Shown: positions 56,487 through 64,000 of the stretch, in pieces
Layout of the letters: each line of letters opens with the position of its first letter
Numbering within the stretch: the first letter of the stretch is position 1
Source of the DNA: Chthoniobacteraceae bacterium
GTDB taxonomy: Bacteria; Verrucomicrobiota; Verrucomicrobiia; Chthoniobacterales; Chthoniobacteraceae
DNA: 64,000 nucleotides
NCBI GenBank assembly: GCA_028293625.1
Contig: JAQGOL010000031.1
Coordinates: forward strand, 100,489 to 164,488
Direction: 5' to 3'
The notes under the pieces: model-generated
What the model was told of the DNA's origin: nothing
The model's input: only the letters and a program-made list of their open reading frames with translations
Databases searched by the model: none
Translations under genes and position numbers: made by a program

Positions 56487-57215
56487 TTAGTCGTCAAAGT
56501 TTTTGGTGTCGTGATAGACCGGCGTAGGCATGTGGTATTCCGCGGCCTCGCTGAGACTCGCTTTCGTCACGTCCACGAACACCTTGGATTCCTCGTAGCT
56601 GATGCGCTTCACGTGGGTGGATGAAATCACGATCTCCTTGCCGGAAAACCAGTGGCCTGTTTCGACAACAAGTTGCCGGATCGCCCAGCTCTGGTCGTCG
56701 ATCATAAAGTCGGTGACGTGGCCGACGGTTCCTTCGTGCGTCTGGATGTGATAGCCACTCACTGCTTTGGCGCTGCGCAGGTGGGGATCGTCACCATTCA
56801 CCGAAGGACCGCCCCTGTTTTCTTCCATAATCGGCACCAGATGCTGCGGCAGAACCATGGGGAATCCGGTCGCGCCCCACATCTCGGCCCCGTTCCAGTA
56901 AGACAGCCATCCGTAGTAGCGGTAATACTCTTCCTCGTATTGCCGGGAGACCGGCTTGTGCGTTTCGATCGCAGGGCTGTCTTCAATCTGTTTCCGCGTC
57001 AGGCTGACGAGCAAGCTATTGCCGTCCTGGCAAAAATTCCCGAACGCGTGGGGAGAAATCAGGACCAAACGTCCCGGCAGCCACGAGCTGGTGTTCGCGA
57101 CCACATAGCGGACGGCCCAATGTTGATCGTCGAAGTAAAAGTCCTTCACTTGGCCGATCTCGCCCTCGGATGTGTCGAGTGATTTTCCATAAAGCTGTTT
57201 GAGACTTCGTAACAT
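56487..57215 (-). CDS. Two-domain PRC-barrel protein
   Basis: The 242-residue protein has a first PRC barrel (residues 5-90, with GEIGQVKDFYFDDQHWAVRY and SWLPGRLVLISP). A second barrel (about 140-225) has GYHIQTHEGTVGHVTDFMID, continuing DQSWAIRQLVVETG, and KEIVISSTHVKRISY. The end is YHMPTPVYHDTKNFDD. PRC-barrel proteins of this type are small soluble proteins, common in soil bacteria and linked to stress, with no known reaction. An island operator lies 115 bp upstream. Two degraded relatives lie on the island at 36.7 and 52.7 kb. Confidence 0.9.
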   Translation of the reverse strand: MLRSLKQLYGKSLDTSEGEIGQVKDFYFDDQHWAVRYVVANTSSWLPGRLVLISPHAFGNFCQDGNSLLVSLTRKQIEDSPAIETHKPVSRQYEEEYYRYYGWLSYWNGAEMWGATGFPMVLPQHLVPIMEENRGGPSVNGDDPHLRSAKAVSGYHIQTHEGTVGHVTDFMIDDQSWAIRQLVVETGHWFSGKEIVISSTHVKRISYEESKVFVDVTKASLSEAAEYHMPTPVYHDTKNFDD

Positions 57216-57330
57216 AGAATAATTGGTGGCTGCATCATTGCATTCGCCGCGAGGTGGGCGAGTGCTGCGGCGCTTTCGCCCGCTTGCTTTTATTGACGTC
57301 CCTCAGTGTCCGAACGCCTTCTTGATCCAG

Positions 57331-57370
57331 CCAATACCTCCTCAGTGACTTCCCGATAGTCTCCGGCTAT
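57331..57370 (-). promoter_or_regulatory. Island LysR-type operator, copy at 57.3 kb
   Basis: On the minus strand: ATAGCCGGAGACTAT (57370-57356), 17 bp ending TGAGGA, then GGTATTGG (57338-57331). It reads toward the two-domain PRC-barrel gene and starts 7 bp after the cbpM stop codon. Confidence 0.78.
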
Positions 57371-57376
57371 CCGGCT

Positions 57377-57646
57377 TCAACGGTTCCGATAAAAGCGGAC
57401 CTCGCCGCGGAGCCGTTCGACCTCTTCGGAGAGGTCGAACATGCTTTTGACCCAAGTCACGCCGATCCCGTGGGCGGCCCGCAGGTCCTCAAAACGTCGC
57501 ACGGTATAGATCGCCTTTTCGGTAAAGACCATGACCCCATACGCCGGTTGGAAGACCGGTCGCACCAAGCCCGCGCGGCAGTAGATCAAAACCGCACGGC
57601 GGGACACTCGTGCGAGATGCGCGATCGCATCAAGGCTGTAGAGCAC
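57377..57646 (-). CDS. cbpM: Chaperone modulator CbpM-like (MerR-type HTH)
   Basis: From GTG 57646, overlapping the end of the dnaJ fragment, the protein is 89 residues. It reads VLYSLDAIAHLARVSRRAVL, IYCRAGLVRPV, then RRFEDLRAAHGIGVTWVKSM, and ends with a heptad EEVERLRGEVRFY. This is the CbpM/MerR-like small protein that binds and inhibits the J domain of CbpA. Here its partner gene is broken. An ATG 33 bp further upstream is possible but less likely. Confidence 0.85.
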   Translation of the reverse strand: MLYSLDAIAHLARVSRRAVLIYCRAGLVRPVFQPAYGVMVFTEKAIYTVRRFEDLRAAHGIGVTWVKSMFDLSEEVERLRGEVRFYRNR

Positions 57647-57890
57647 GTTTGGGATGCGGCTGGAACAGCACCAGCGCAAAAGCGGATGGAACTTCTGGGT
57701 TGCTCATTGGTTTTCCATCGAGTTGAATTTCGATCCTTACGGCTAGATTCTCCCAGAGGACTTTCTCTTCCGGGGTGAGCTGCGGCGGAATCTGGATATG
57801 CACCACGGCGCGCAAATCGCCATGCGTCCCGTCGGTAGAGGGCAGCCCTTTGCCGCGCTGGGGAAATTCATTTTCGCCGGGAAGGAAGGT
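57630..57890 (-). pseudogene. cbpA/dnaJ 3' fragment
   Basis: The recognisable part is FPQRGKGLPSTDGTHGDLRA then VVHIQIPPQLTPEEKVLWEN, the last client-binding beta domain of CbpA/DnaJ (the usual R-x-G-KGLP then GDL motif). The J domain, linker and first C-terminal domain are missing. Upstream residues, reaching back to the operator, are unrelated. It overlaps cbpM as in normal cbpAM operons. Confidence 0.82.
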
Positions 57891-57937
57891 CGTCCAATCT
57901 ATCGCGAGCCCAGTCTCGCGATGGCCGCAGCGTTTAA

Positions 57938-57977
57938 CCAATACCTCTCTCTGACCTGACCGATAGCCGAGGGCTAT
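57938..57977 (-). promoter_or_regulatory. Island LysR-type operator, copy at 57.9 kb
   Basis: On the minus strand: ATAGCCCTCGGCTAT (57977-57963), 17 bp ending AGAGAGA, then GGTATTGG (57945-57938). It reads toward the cbpA fragment and cbpM. The operator survived although the first gene behind it was largely deleted. Confidence 0.77.
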
Positions 57978-58029
57978 GCGCGAATGCGCACGCCTCGATC
58001 GGCGCTGCAGGATCTACGGAGACACCGGT

Positions 58030-58668
58030 TCAAGGCGCCAGTCGATCCAGCCGCCACGCGTCGTCCGGCTGTCGCGTGTATTCAAACCGGTCGTGCAAGC
58101 GACCGGCCCGGCCCTGCCAGAATTCCACCGTTCGCGGCTCCACGCAGTAGCCACCCCAAAACGAAGGCAGCGGGATTTCGCCGTCACCGAACTTCGCTTT
58201 GATTTGCGCCCACTCCATTTCGAGCATCTTGCGCGAGGCGATGATCGAGCTTTGGGCCGACGCCCAGGCCGACAACTGGCTATTTCGCGGGCGGGTTAGA
58301 AAATAGCGCAAAGATTCGGCGACCGAGAGCTTTTCAGTACGACCCGTGACGATCACCTGGCGTTCGAGCGCCAGCCACGGGAAGAGCAATGAAGCGTGCG
58401 GATTGTGGGCAAGGTGCCGCGCCTTTCGGCTTTTGAGATTTGTGAAGAATACGAAACCGCGCGCATCGATTCCCTTCAGCAAAACCGTGCGCAGCAGCGG
58501 ACCGCCGTCCGCGTCCACCGTTGCCAGACTCATCGCCGTCGGCTCGATCATGCCAGACTCGCAGGCCGCACGCATCCAGACCTTAAATTGCGCGATCGGG
58601 TCCGCGTTGAGGTCCTCACGTTCCAGCGTTCCGCGCCGATAATCAGAGCGTAGATCAGCGAGATTCAT
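58030..58668 (-). CDS. pdxH: Pyridoxine/pyridoxamine 5'-phosphate oxidase
   Basis: From ATG 58668 (TTG 58680 is also in frame) the protein is 212 residues. Motifs are MSLATVDADGGPLLRTVLLK near the start of the FMN barrel, FVFFTNLKSRKARHLAHNPH, and the C-terminal EFWQGRAGRLHDRFEY, with the substrate-binding Arg and His (RLHDR). It makes pyridoxal 5'-phosphate with FMN and O2. Length is normal. The start lies inside the end of the PocR-AraC copy 2 gene, so the two form an operon behind an island operator. Confidence 0.93.
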   Translation of the reverse strand: MNLADLRSDYRRGTLEREDLNADPIAQFKVWMRAACESGMIEPTAMSLATVDADGGPLLRTVLLKGIDARGFVFFTNLKSRKARHLAHNPHASLLFPWLALERQVIVTGRTEKLSVAESLRYFLTRPRNSQLSAWASAQSSIIASRKMLEMEWAQIKAKFGDGEIPLPSFWGGYCVEPRTVEFWQGRAGRLHDRFEYTRQPDDAWRLDRLAP

Positions 58669-59680
58669 TGGGTAGATCAATCTTCAGGTCACCAACGCCG
58701 TAACCGGATCGCAGCTTGCCGAATGCAGGGATGCCGTCACCAGTCCGCCCCATATTGCATGACCGGGCACGCAGCGCTGGCCGTTCCGCGCCCGTGGATG
58801 CGGGCAATTCGGCTCGATAAGTCGTAGGCGAGAGCATCTCGATTTTCTTAAACATCCGGTTGAAGTGAGTGAGCGACTGGAACCCTACGGCAAAGCCGAT
58901 TTCGCTGATCCGCAGATTTGGGTTGAGCAAAAGCAACTTCGCTTTTTCGATCCGCGTCCGGGACACAAACTCGGTGAAGGTGAGCGAAGTGCTTCGTCGG
59001 AAGAGCTTGCAGAAATGATAGAGGCTCGTATTGACGACGCGGGAAACCTGAGTCAGCGATATCTCCTCCGCAAAGTGCTCGCGGATGAAGTGCTTCGCCC
59101 TGGCGATGACCAGTGGCTCCGCGGTCTCCGCCTGCATGAGGATCTGGTTGCTCTTCATTGCCAAATGATCGGCGAAGACGACGAGCAGATTCGCCGCCGC
59201 ATCGAGCTTTTTTTGCGAGACCACCGGCGTATCAAAGTAGGCGCGCTTTGTACGCAGATTGCGGATGTCCACTCCGAGTTTCCACGCCTGCGCGACGGTT
59301 AAACGGAACGACGCGTCGGACGGCTTTTGCCGCAGTACCTGACCCGTTTGCAGAAAGCCAATAGTCTGAGAGCCAAGCTTTACCGGCACCGCGGTTTCGC
59401 ACAAGCCGTAGGCGCACGCCCGCGTGGTCGGTTGGTCTGTGGCCTCCAGCGCGAGCCTTTCCTGCAGTCGCCGGCACGCGGCGCAGGTATCCTCCTTCTC
59501 GGCCATGATCGCGCAGAAGGCGTTTTCCTTCGCGCTGCCGCGAAACGGCAAACGCTTCGTCGCGATCGGGCGCAGCGTGACGGGCATGCCGGTCGTCTCG
59601 GCGAAGGCATGGCCATAGGCATCGAACGTCTCGGATTGACGCAACGTCTCAATCAAGATCCCGTGTGTATTCGTCCCCAT
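58655..59680 (-). CDS. AraC-family regulator with PocR sensory domain (copy 2)
   Basis: I start at ATG 59680 because a CGGAGG ribosome-binding site lies 8 bp before it and the operator lies just upstream; length is then 341 residues. The PocR domain has YGHAFAETTGMPVTLR, NAFCAIMAEKEDTCAACRRL and CAYGLCETAVPV. The AraC HTH has ISLTQVSRVVNTSLYHFCKL and ISEIGFAVGFQSLTHFNRMF. The last 40 residues are an extra, low-complexity tail. It overlaps pdxH, which may supply or deplete a sensed cofactor; that is speculation. Paralogue of 51570-52472. Confidence 0.9.
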   Translation of the reverse strand: MGTNTHGILIETLRQSETFDAYGHAFAETTGMPVTLRPIATKRLPFRGSAKENAFCAIMAEKEDTCAACRRLQERLALEATDQPTTRACAYGLCETAVPVKLGSQTIGFLQTGQVLRQKPSDASFRLTVAQAWKLGVDIRNLRTKRAYFDTPVVSQKKLDAAANLLVVFADHLAMKSNQILMQAETAEPLVIARAKHFIREHFAEEISLTQVSRVVNTSLYHFCKLFRRSTSLTFTEFVSRTRIEKAKLLLLNPNLRISEIGFAVGFQSLTHFNRMFKKIEMLSPTTYRAELPASTGAERPALRARSCNMGRTGDGIPAFGKLRSGYGVGDLKIDLPNESR

Positions 59681-59713
59681 CGGGATAAACCTCCGGCACG
59701 CTGAAGATTGCGG

Positions 59714-59753
59714 CCAATACCTCGCAGGCGCATTCCTCATAGCAGCACGCTAT
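59714..59753 (-). promoter_or_regulatory. Island LysR-type operator, copy at 59.7 kb
   Basis: On the minus strand: ATAGCGTGCTGCTAT (59753-59739), 17 bp ending TGCGA, then GGTATTGG (59721-59714). Only 33 bp separate it from the AraC copy 2 start codon. The transcription start must therefore be very close, which constrains models of where the promoter sits relative to the operator. Confidence 0.77.
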
Positions 59754-60105
59754 TGCACACCTTCTCTCTGTGGGCGCATTCACTGTCGCGCTTCCGCCTT
59801 CCATCGGAAGCGCTGCCGCGAGGGCCTCAATTTAAGCCTAAGTTCCTTTAGCCGAGATAGGAAGTCCCGCGACGCGAATACCGCCAAAGCAATGCGCTGA
59901 CTCGGCTGCAGCCAATTACTTTGCCAGACGATCAGTGGGAGTGCCGCTCGGGCCGCAACTCAGGGCAAGGGATATTTTTCATCGCTACCCGTAGCTACCT
60001 TTCACTAAAAACCCAGCATTCTCGCGTTGAATGGAGAAAATTTCATCGCGCCAAAAAAGCCATTTTCCCTAGGCAATCACTTAATGGTGCAAAGATCCCC
60101 GTTTA
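59754..60105. other. Right end of island, about 350 bp without a gene
   Basis: The stretch lies between the last operator and the right tRNA-derived repeat. I see no conserved frame or RNA gene. Short frames (59921-60106, for example) lack protein features. Confidence 0.5.
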
Positions 60106-60152
60106 GGATTATGAGTACCCTGCTCTAACCATTGAGCTACAGGCTCGTTTAC
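60106..60152 (+). repeat. Right attachment-site repeat (attR-like), partial tRNA copy
   Basis: It is identical to 15690-15736 except at two positions (C to A in the anticodon stem, C to T in the acceptor stem). It contains the anticodon loop through the tRNA 5' end, but the 3' half of the tRNA is missing, so no tRNA can be made. Two substitutions in paired positions suggest it is no longer under selection. Confidence 0.82.
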
Positions 60153-60265
60153 AAGGAGAATTGGCTCTTCCAGACCCAACTTTGTGGCATTGCTGCTCAA
60201 AATTGCCACCTTTTTCAAATCCGACGGGCAAAGCTCTAATTGAGCGTGCCGCACCGCCATTCAAA

Positions 60266-60341
60266 AAGATAACAAAAAAGTCGCCATCACTTTTCAAAGG
60301 AGCGTCATTGCCGTTCTGTATCGCTCGAGTCAGGGAATCTA
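60266..60341 (+). pseudogene. Remnant of a second integrase N-terminus
   Basis: In one frame the sequence reads KKITKKSPSLFKGASLPFCI. It aligns with VAKKLESSYKKTSVPGLRIY of the left integrase at the same distance from the tRNA repeat. About 90 bp of leader DNA before it also resembles the left side. Beyond about 60341 no similarity remains. It implies that an older element occupied the same tRNA site. Confidence 0.55.
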
Positions 60342-60438
60342 ATGGCGCATCAGACGGGTCGCGCCTAGCAGGTGGGCAGCTTTTGATCCAACACTTCGTT
60401 CCATCGCCTGGTTCCGAGCCCGCTTTCCAAGGGCTACC

Positions 60439-62469
60439 TCAGACGCGGCTTGCGTGGTTCCTCGATCTGCGGAAGCTCGCAAGGGCCAGAAACCCGCCAG
60501 CCATGAGCGCCATGGAGGAAGGTTCGGGGATGATCGCCACGTTGGAGACAAGGAATTCAACATTGTAGCCGTCACTGACAGCGGCCGTCGTTACATCCAA
60601 AAATGCGTTGATAGTGGAGATACCGCCTGGAAATGCGCCAAGGTTGATCACGTTGTCAGTAAAATAGCTGTTGGCCATCGCGACGGTCAAAAAGGTTTGC
60701 TCCTCGCGCGTGGCGCCGTTGACTTGAAGCTGGAAATGCAGCGTGCTGAAGCCGGCGCCGCTCTGCAGCGCATCAAGCAACCCGATTTGCAAGTTGCCGG
60801 CGTTGCCCGCAAGCTCGGCTCTATCAAGCGTGAGGGCAATGGTGCTGCTAAAGGTCTGCGAGGTTCCGGCAGGTGCCGAGGAAGGTGCTCCGCCGGCCAT
60901 CACAGCCAGGGCGAGGTTTTCCGTGCTGCCGGGGCCAAACACGGCACTTACTTTGGCGTGTCCGCCGATCGCACCGGAGACTGCCGCCGCAGTCGGTGCT
61001 CCAGTGATCATGGCGCCGGTATTATTTCCCCCGGCGGGAGTCAGAAGGGTTCGGGCCGGCATGGCGCCGCCAATGGAAGCGGTGCTGAAGGCTTGCAATG
61101 TCTCCGAGGGAGCTTGACCCAAAAGCACGGATGGCAGCGTCAGGTTACCGCCCGCTTGCGCTGACCGCACCGCGCCCGCGACAGGGTTTTGGGAAGTCGC
61201 GCGCGATTGACCCGTGCCGGTTGAGCCGATGATGCGGCTGGTCGCCTGGGCAAGGCTTCCGCCGCTGCTTGTGGCAGCCGCAAGCGCGATGCCCGAGCCA
61301 TAAGAGTTCGATGCGCCTTTTTCACCGCTGGCTCCACCCGTGGCGGTGGCATTCACCTTGACGGCTGCCGAGCCGGTAAGCGTCGATTGCGCCAGTGCAT
61401 TTCCACCAAGGCCGGCCGGAGCCGAGATATTTACTGGCGAGCCGCCTGCTCCACCTGTCGCCAGGGTGGTGGCCGTGATTCCGCCAAGTGCGACGGCGGT
61501 CTGGTTTAGGATTGAGGTCGCCGCGCCGCCGGCCGAAGCGAAATTCGTGCTCCCCGCGCCGGCACCGCCGGTGGCGGTTTGGCTCAGGGAAAGGGTGCCG
61601 CTGGTAAAGCCAGTGGCGGTTCCACTAAGAACCACGCTACCGCCCGTGCCGGGAGTGCCGCTGATGGCGTTTTTGCCCGCGGCTCCGGCCGCGCCGCCGC
61701 TTCCGGTTACGGTTACATCGACTGCGCCTCCGTTGGTGGAAGTCCCCTTGGCTGTGAAATCAGACATGACTCCACCGCCGTTACCTCCCTGGCCACCTAT
61801 ACCGCCGGTTCCGGCCAAGCCACCCGCACCACCTGCGCCGCCGGTAAGCGCGGCAGAGACTGTAACGGTACCCGCCGACTGGGAGATGGCCGTTCCGCCG
61901 ACATTTCCACCGTTGGCGCCGGCCCCACCGTTCCCCGCCACACCCGAGGGTCCTGCTGCACCGCCAGCCCCGCCTGCCGCACCCGCACCGCCCGTCGCGG
62001 TCGCCGTGGCGACAGAGTTTGCGGAGAGAATATTGCTTCCGGCCCGCACCGTGGCGTCACCACCCTTGGCCCCAGCGCCACCGGCCGCGCCATTCTGGTT
62101 GGGTGTTGCTGCGTCCTGATTGCCTTTGCCGCCGGTGCCCCCTGCTCCACCTGCTCCGCCGGTCGCCGTGGCGATGTTGGTCGCGTCGGTATTCGGCGTA
62201 GCGACACCTGAATCCGCTGTGGAAGCGCTTCCAGGTGCGCCCGGGCCGCCCGGCACGGCAGGCAATGCACCCGTGCCGTTTGCACCGGCGGCTCCTGCCG
62301 CGCCGGCACCGCCGGTCTGGGTATCGGTTGTTGCGTGGGTTGCAACAGGCAGAGTGAGAAATGCGCCGCAAGCTGTCAGGACCGCAAAGGAGTTAATCCG
62401 TTGTGTTCGACAAATTTTGCCGGTGAGCCACAGTGTCGAAGGAATGGAGATGATGGCTCTGGTTTTCAT
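60439..62469 (-). CDS. Gly/Ala-rich PEP-CTERM repeat protein (chromosomal copy)
   Basis: From ATG 62469 the protein is 676 residues with the same parts as 47052-49085. These are a long signal peptide with the segment RINSFAVLTACGAFLTLPV, GGAGGAGG-type repeats, a conserved non-repeat domain (MALNLD-like regions such as SIALTLDRAELAGNAGNLQI in its paralogue context) and the tail IPEPSSMALMAGGFLALASF then RRSRN. Upstream DNA including GCAACCGAAC is also similar, so this is a gene duplication. It lies outside the island's right repeat, next to an integrase remnant. Predicted exosortase substrate on the cell surface. Confidence 0.88.
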   Translation of the reverse strand: MKTRAIISIPSTLWLTGKICRTQRINSFAVLTACGAFLTLPVATHATTDTQTGGAGAAGAAGANGTGALPAVPGGPGAPGSASTADSGVATPNTDATNIATATGGAGGAGGTGGKGNQDAATPNQNGAAGGAGAKGGDATVRAGSNILSANSVATATATGGAGAAGGAGGAAGPSGVAGNGGAGANGGNVGGTAISQSAGTVTVSAALTGGAGGAGGLAGTGGIGGQGGNGGGVMSDFTAKGTSTNGGAVDVTVTGSGGAAGAAGKNAISGTPGTGGSVVLSGTATGFTSGTLSLSQTATGGAGAGSTNFASAGGAATSILNQTAVALGGITATTLATGGAGGSPVNISAPAGLGGNALAQSTLTGSAAVKVNATATGGASGEKGASNSYGSGIALAAATSSGGSLAQATSRIIGSTGTGQSRATSQNPVAGAVRSAQAGGNLTLPSVLLGQAPSETLQAFSTASIGGAMPARTLLTPAGGNNTGAMITGAPTAAAVSGAIGGHAKVSAVFGPGSTENLALAVMAGGAPSSAPAGTSQTFSSTIALTLDRAELAGNAGNLQIGLLDALQSGAGFSTLHFQLQVNGATREEQTFLTVAMANSYFTDNVINLGAFPGGISTINAFLDVTTAAVSDGYNVEFLVSNVAIIPEPSSMALMAGGFLALASFRRSRNHASRV

Positions 62470-62864
62470 GGATAAAAAGTTTTGGGAGATTGGCAACCGA
62501 ACAGCGTGAATCGGAATCGATCATCGCTTGGATGTATTTGAGTAATAATAGTTTATATTGAAAAACGCGCGTGCACCCGCCGCCAAATGAAACATTTATC
62601 GCGCCACAAGCTCCTCCTTCTTCCCAATCACCGGGATCTGGTCGCCGAGGAAGCTATCAAGAAGTCGACATCGTCGATAAACTCACGTCTGCTTTTCTCC
62701 GCGGCCGGTATTAAAATGCTGATCGGCGCCGTAATGAAAAACGCTTGATGATTCATTGAAGGAAAAATGGTGATTGGAAGATAAACGCGCGCTCGTACTG
62801 AACTGATGAGCCTTACTTGCCCGCACGCCCAACCAGTTAACCAAGGCCGATTTAGGGGCGTCCT
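62470..62864. other. Divergent intergenic region, about 395 bp
   Basis: It separates the PEP-CTERM gene (minus) and the His-rich exported gene (plus). The first 50 bp are similar to the upstream region of the island paralogue. An AT-rich stretch near 62530-62570 may hold a promoter. A minus-strand open frame at 62628-62873 has no protein-like features. No operator copy is present. Confidence 0.45.
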
Positions 62865-63140
62865 ATGAAACATCCTCTCACTATTATCGCCCTCTCCGCC
62901 CTTTGCTGGGCTGGCTTTGCCACCTCTGAGGCCCAGGCAATCACCGTGCGCGTTGAAGGGAATACCTCCGGCCGTTCAGGCTACAGTGAACATCATCGTT
63001 CATATGATCACGGTGATTCCCGCCACCGCTCGTCCCGCAAATACCACAAGCGCCGCTCTGTGTGGGTTCCCGGACATTATGTCTGGCGTAACCATCACCG
63101 GGTGTTCATTCCCGGACATTCGGTTCTTGTGCGCCGCTAG
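62865..63140 (+). CDS. Small exported His/Arg/Tyr-rich protein with YxWxxG-like motif
   Basis: The 91-residue protein has a signal peptide (MKHPLTIIALSALCWAGFAT, cleavage after EAQA). The middle is rich in His, Arg, Ser and Tyr. The C-terminus has VWVPGHYVWRNHHRVFIPGH, a duplicated WVPGHY-type motif found in small periplasmic or surface proteins of Gram-negative bacteria. A GGGG ribosome-binding site precedes the ATG. Function is unknown. Confidence 0.75.
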   Translation: MKHPLTIIALSALCWAGFATSEAQAITVRVEGNTSGRSGYSEHHRSYDHGDSRHRSSRKYHKRRSVWVPGHYVWRNHHRVFIPGHSVLVRR

Positions 63141-63708
63141 TAAAAAATTCCAGCGACTTCCGCCCGGTCAAATCCCAATCCGCCAGCTTTCAGAGCCTGG
63201 CGGAAAAAGGGTTTGCCGGGCGGTTCGCTTTTCAGGAGGGGTCGGCCAATCGGCTGTATCCAGGGAATGGCGGACTGTTTGGAGATGCAAATCTTATTGG
63301 ACCGTTCCACGGTCACTTTGGCACGGTTAAGTGTGGCTCGGCTCCATGGATGGCGGGCGGTTCTGCTTGCGTAGATTGATCCCCAACGATGCGTGACACA
63401 CCGGTAGCCATGTCATCCCACACTGATCACGGGACTTCTGTCCGGAATGCTGCATGAGAGGCAAATGCACTGGGGAAAGGCATTGGGAATGGAAAAAAAA
63501 CAATTTTGCCTGTTGCCGAAGCCGGCAGATTCGGGATAAACAGCATATCCATACTAATCAGGTCTACTTTCAAGCAATCATCCATCATTCACTTGCACCA
63601 ATTCCATTCCTTAAGCTCGCATCTCATTCCGTATCCGACTTCGGAGCGCGCCTGACTGATTGAGCCTTCTCATCTCTTCCGTTTTTTCAGCGTGAGCTGA
63701 TTTGCCGT
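63141..63708. other. Intergenic region, about 570 bp, with one hairpin
   Basis: Apart from a hairpin with CCGCCAG (63180-63186) and CTGGCGG (63197-63203) followed by AAAAAGG, I see nothing conserved. The hairpin may end transcription of the small exported gene, but no T-run follows on the plus strand. Frames such as 63454-63663 look random. Confidence 0.45.
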
Positions 63709-64000
63709 ATGTCTCGCCACCCTTTCTCCGGGCGCTTGCCTCTCTCTTCAATCGCTTCAATTCTTGCATCGCTCACCGCGTCGCAAGCCCACGCGGCTGA
63801 AACCACGCCTGTCGAGCGGCCTATTTATATTAAGGAATACCGGGTGGCGGGCGCGCGGCATTTGCCGAAAATCGCGGTCGAAGAAGCGGTCTACCCGTTT
63901 CTTGGACCGGGCCGCACTTCAATCGATGTAGAGCAGGCACGCGCCGCACTCGAGCAGGCTTATAAGGAGAAAGGGTTCCAGACCGTGACTGTCGAGGTGC
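63709..64000 (+). CDS. ShlB/FhaC/HecB-type two-partner secretion porin, 3'-truncated by window
   Basis: From ATG 63709 the first 97 residues are visible. A signal peptide ends near QAHA. The ShlB-type POTRA domain then begins: YIKEYRVAGARHLPKIAVEE, AVYPFLGPGRTSIDVEQARA, then ALEQAYKEKGFQTVTVEV. This matches the first POTRA of TpsB transporters, which pass large exoproteins through the outer membrane. The neighbouring Gly-rich proteins carry PEP-CTERM tails and not TPS domains, so a substrate is not evident. Confidence 0.85.
   Translation, partial: MSRHPFSGRLPLSSIASILASLTASQAHAAETTPVERPIYIKEYRVAGARHLPKIAVEEAVYPFLGPGRTSIDVEQARAALEQAYKEKGFQTVTVEV

Noticed and set aside
60106..60152. A second functional tRNA gene
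   Set aside because: Only the anticodon loop to 5' end is present. The T arm and 3' acceptor strand are missing, and two stem positions are changed.
47052..62469. CRISPR or tandem DNA repeats suggested by the GGAGGAGG-coding blocks
   Set aside because: The repeats are in-frame Gly/Ala codons of variable length without constant spacers. No CRISPR array or cas gene is in the window.
62628..62873. Minus-strand open frame between the PEP-CTERM gene and the His-rich gene
   Set aside because: It overlaps the start of the better-supported plus-strand gene and shows no conserved pattern or signal peptide.

Overview
The window looks like a Verrucomicrobia genome, most likely a soil or freshwater relative of Chthoniobacter. 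This is an inference from family content. The clues are a pseudopilin ending in an ILYADGHA-type tail, three PEP-CTERM surface proteins (two of them Gly/Ala-rich), an FhaC/ShlB-type secretion porin, and a pectin-type SGNH esterase. No 16S gene or other decisive marker is present.

Bases 1-15.6 kb are ordinary chromosome. They hold a rhamnogalacturonan-acetylesterase fragment; small membrane and cupin genes; a pseudopilin/ABC-2 exporter operon (2740-5565); a three-gene exported protein/ECF sigma/anti-sigma operon (8702-6095); a four-gene double ABC-2 exporter operon (12503-8821); a PEP-CTERM protein; a J-domain-like protein; and a GyrI-like protein.

A tRNA with a CAU anticodon (15658-15730) marks the left end of a 44.4-kb genomic island. 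A 47-bp segment running from the tRNA anticodon loop to just past its 5' end is repeated, 45 of 47 identical, at 60106-60152. A truncated tyrosine integrase follows the left copy, and a remnant of a related integrase follows the right copy. This suggests serial integrations at one tRNA site.

The island cargo, left to right, is: IS630 remnant; small Cys/Met-rich exported protein; grpE; a dnaJ stub; cardiolipin synthase; a 1640-aa CheB/CheR/PAS histidine kinase; a LysR regulator; a 2873-aa cyclic-glucan-synthase-like protein; an alcohol-dehydrogenase-superfamily oxidoreductase; SCO1; PEP carboxykinase; a complete nine-gene N-type rotary ATPase operon (atpDCQRBEFAG order); a Gly-rich PEP-CTERM protein; broken P-type ATPase and universal-stress genes; a cNMP-binding protein; two PocR-type AraC regulators; a truncated globin; a methyltransferase; PRC-barrel proteins; CbpM; and PdxH. 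Many genes are broken, so the island is old and decaying.

The main discovery candidate is a 40-bp bipartite element, ATAG-N7-CTAT, 17 bp, GGTATTGG, that occurs eight times in the island (17.1, 35.5, 37.9, 39.9, 52.6, 57.3, 57.9 and 59.7 kb). It always points toward a neighbouring gene start or gene remnant. The palindromic half also lies 23 bp upstream of the island LysR gene at 25.2 kb. I found no copy outside the island. The spacing matches the tandem-dimer operator layout of OxyR/BenM-like LysR proteins. I propose that the island carries its own regulator and regulon for envelope, chaperone and energy stress.

Right of 60.2 kb lie a second Gly-rich PEP-CTERM paralogue, a small His-rich exported protein and the start of a two-partner secretion porin.
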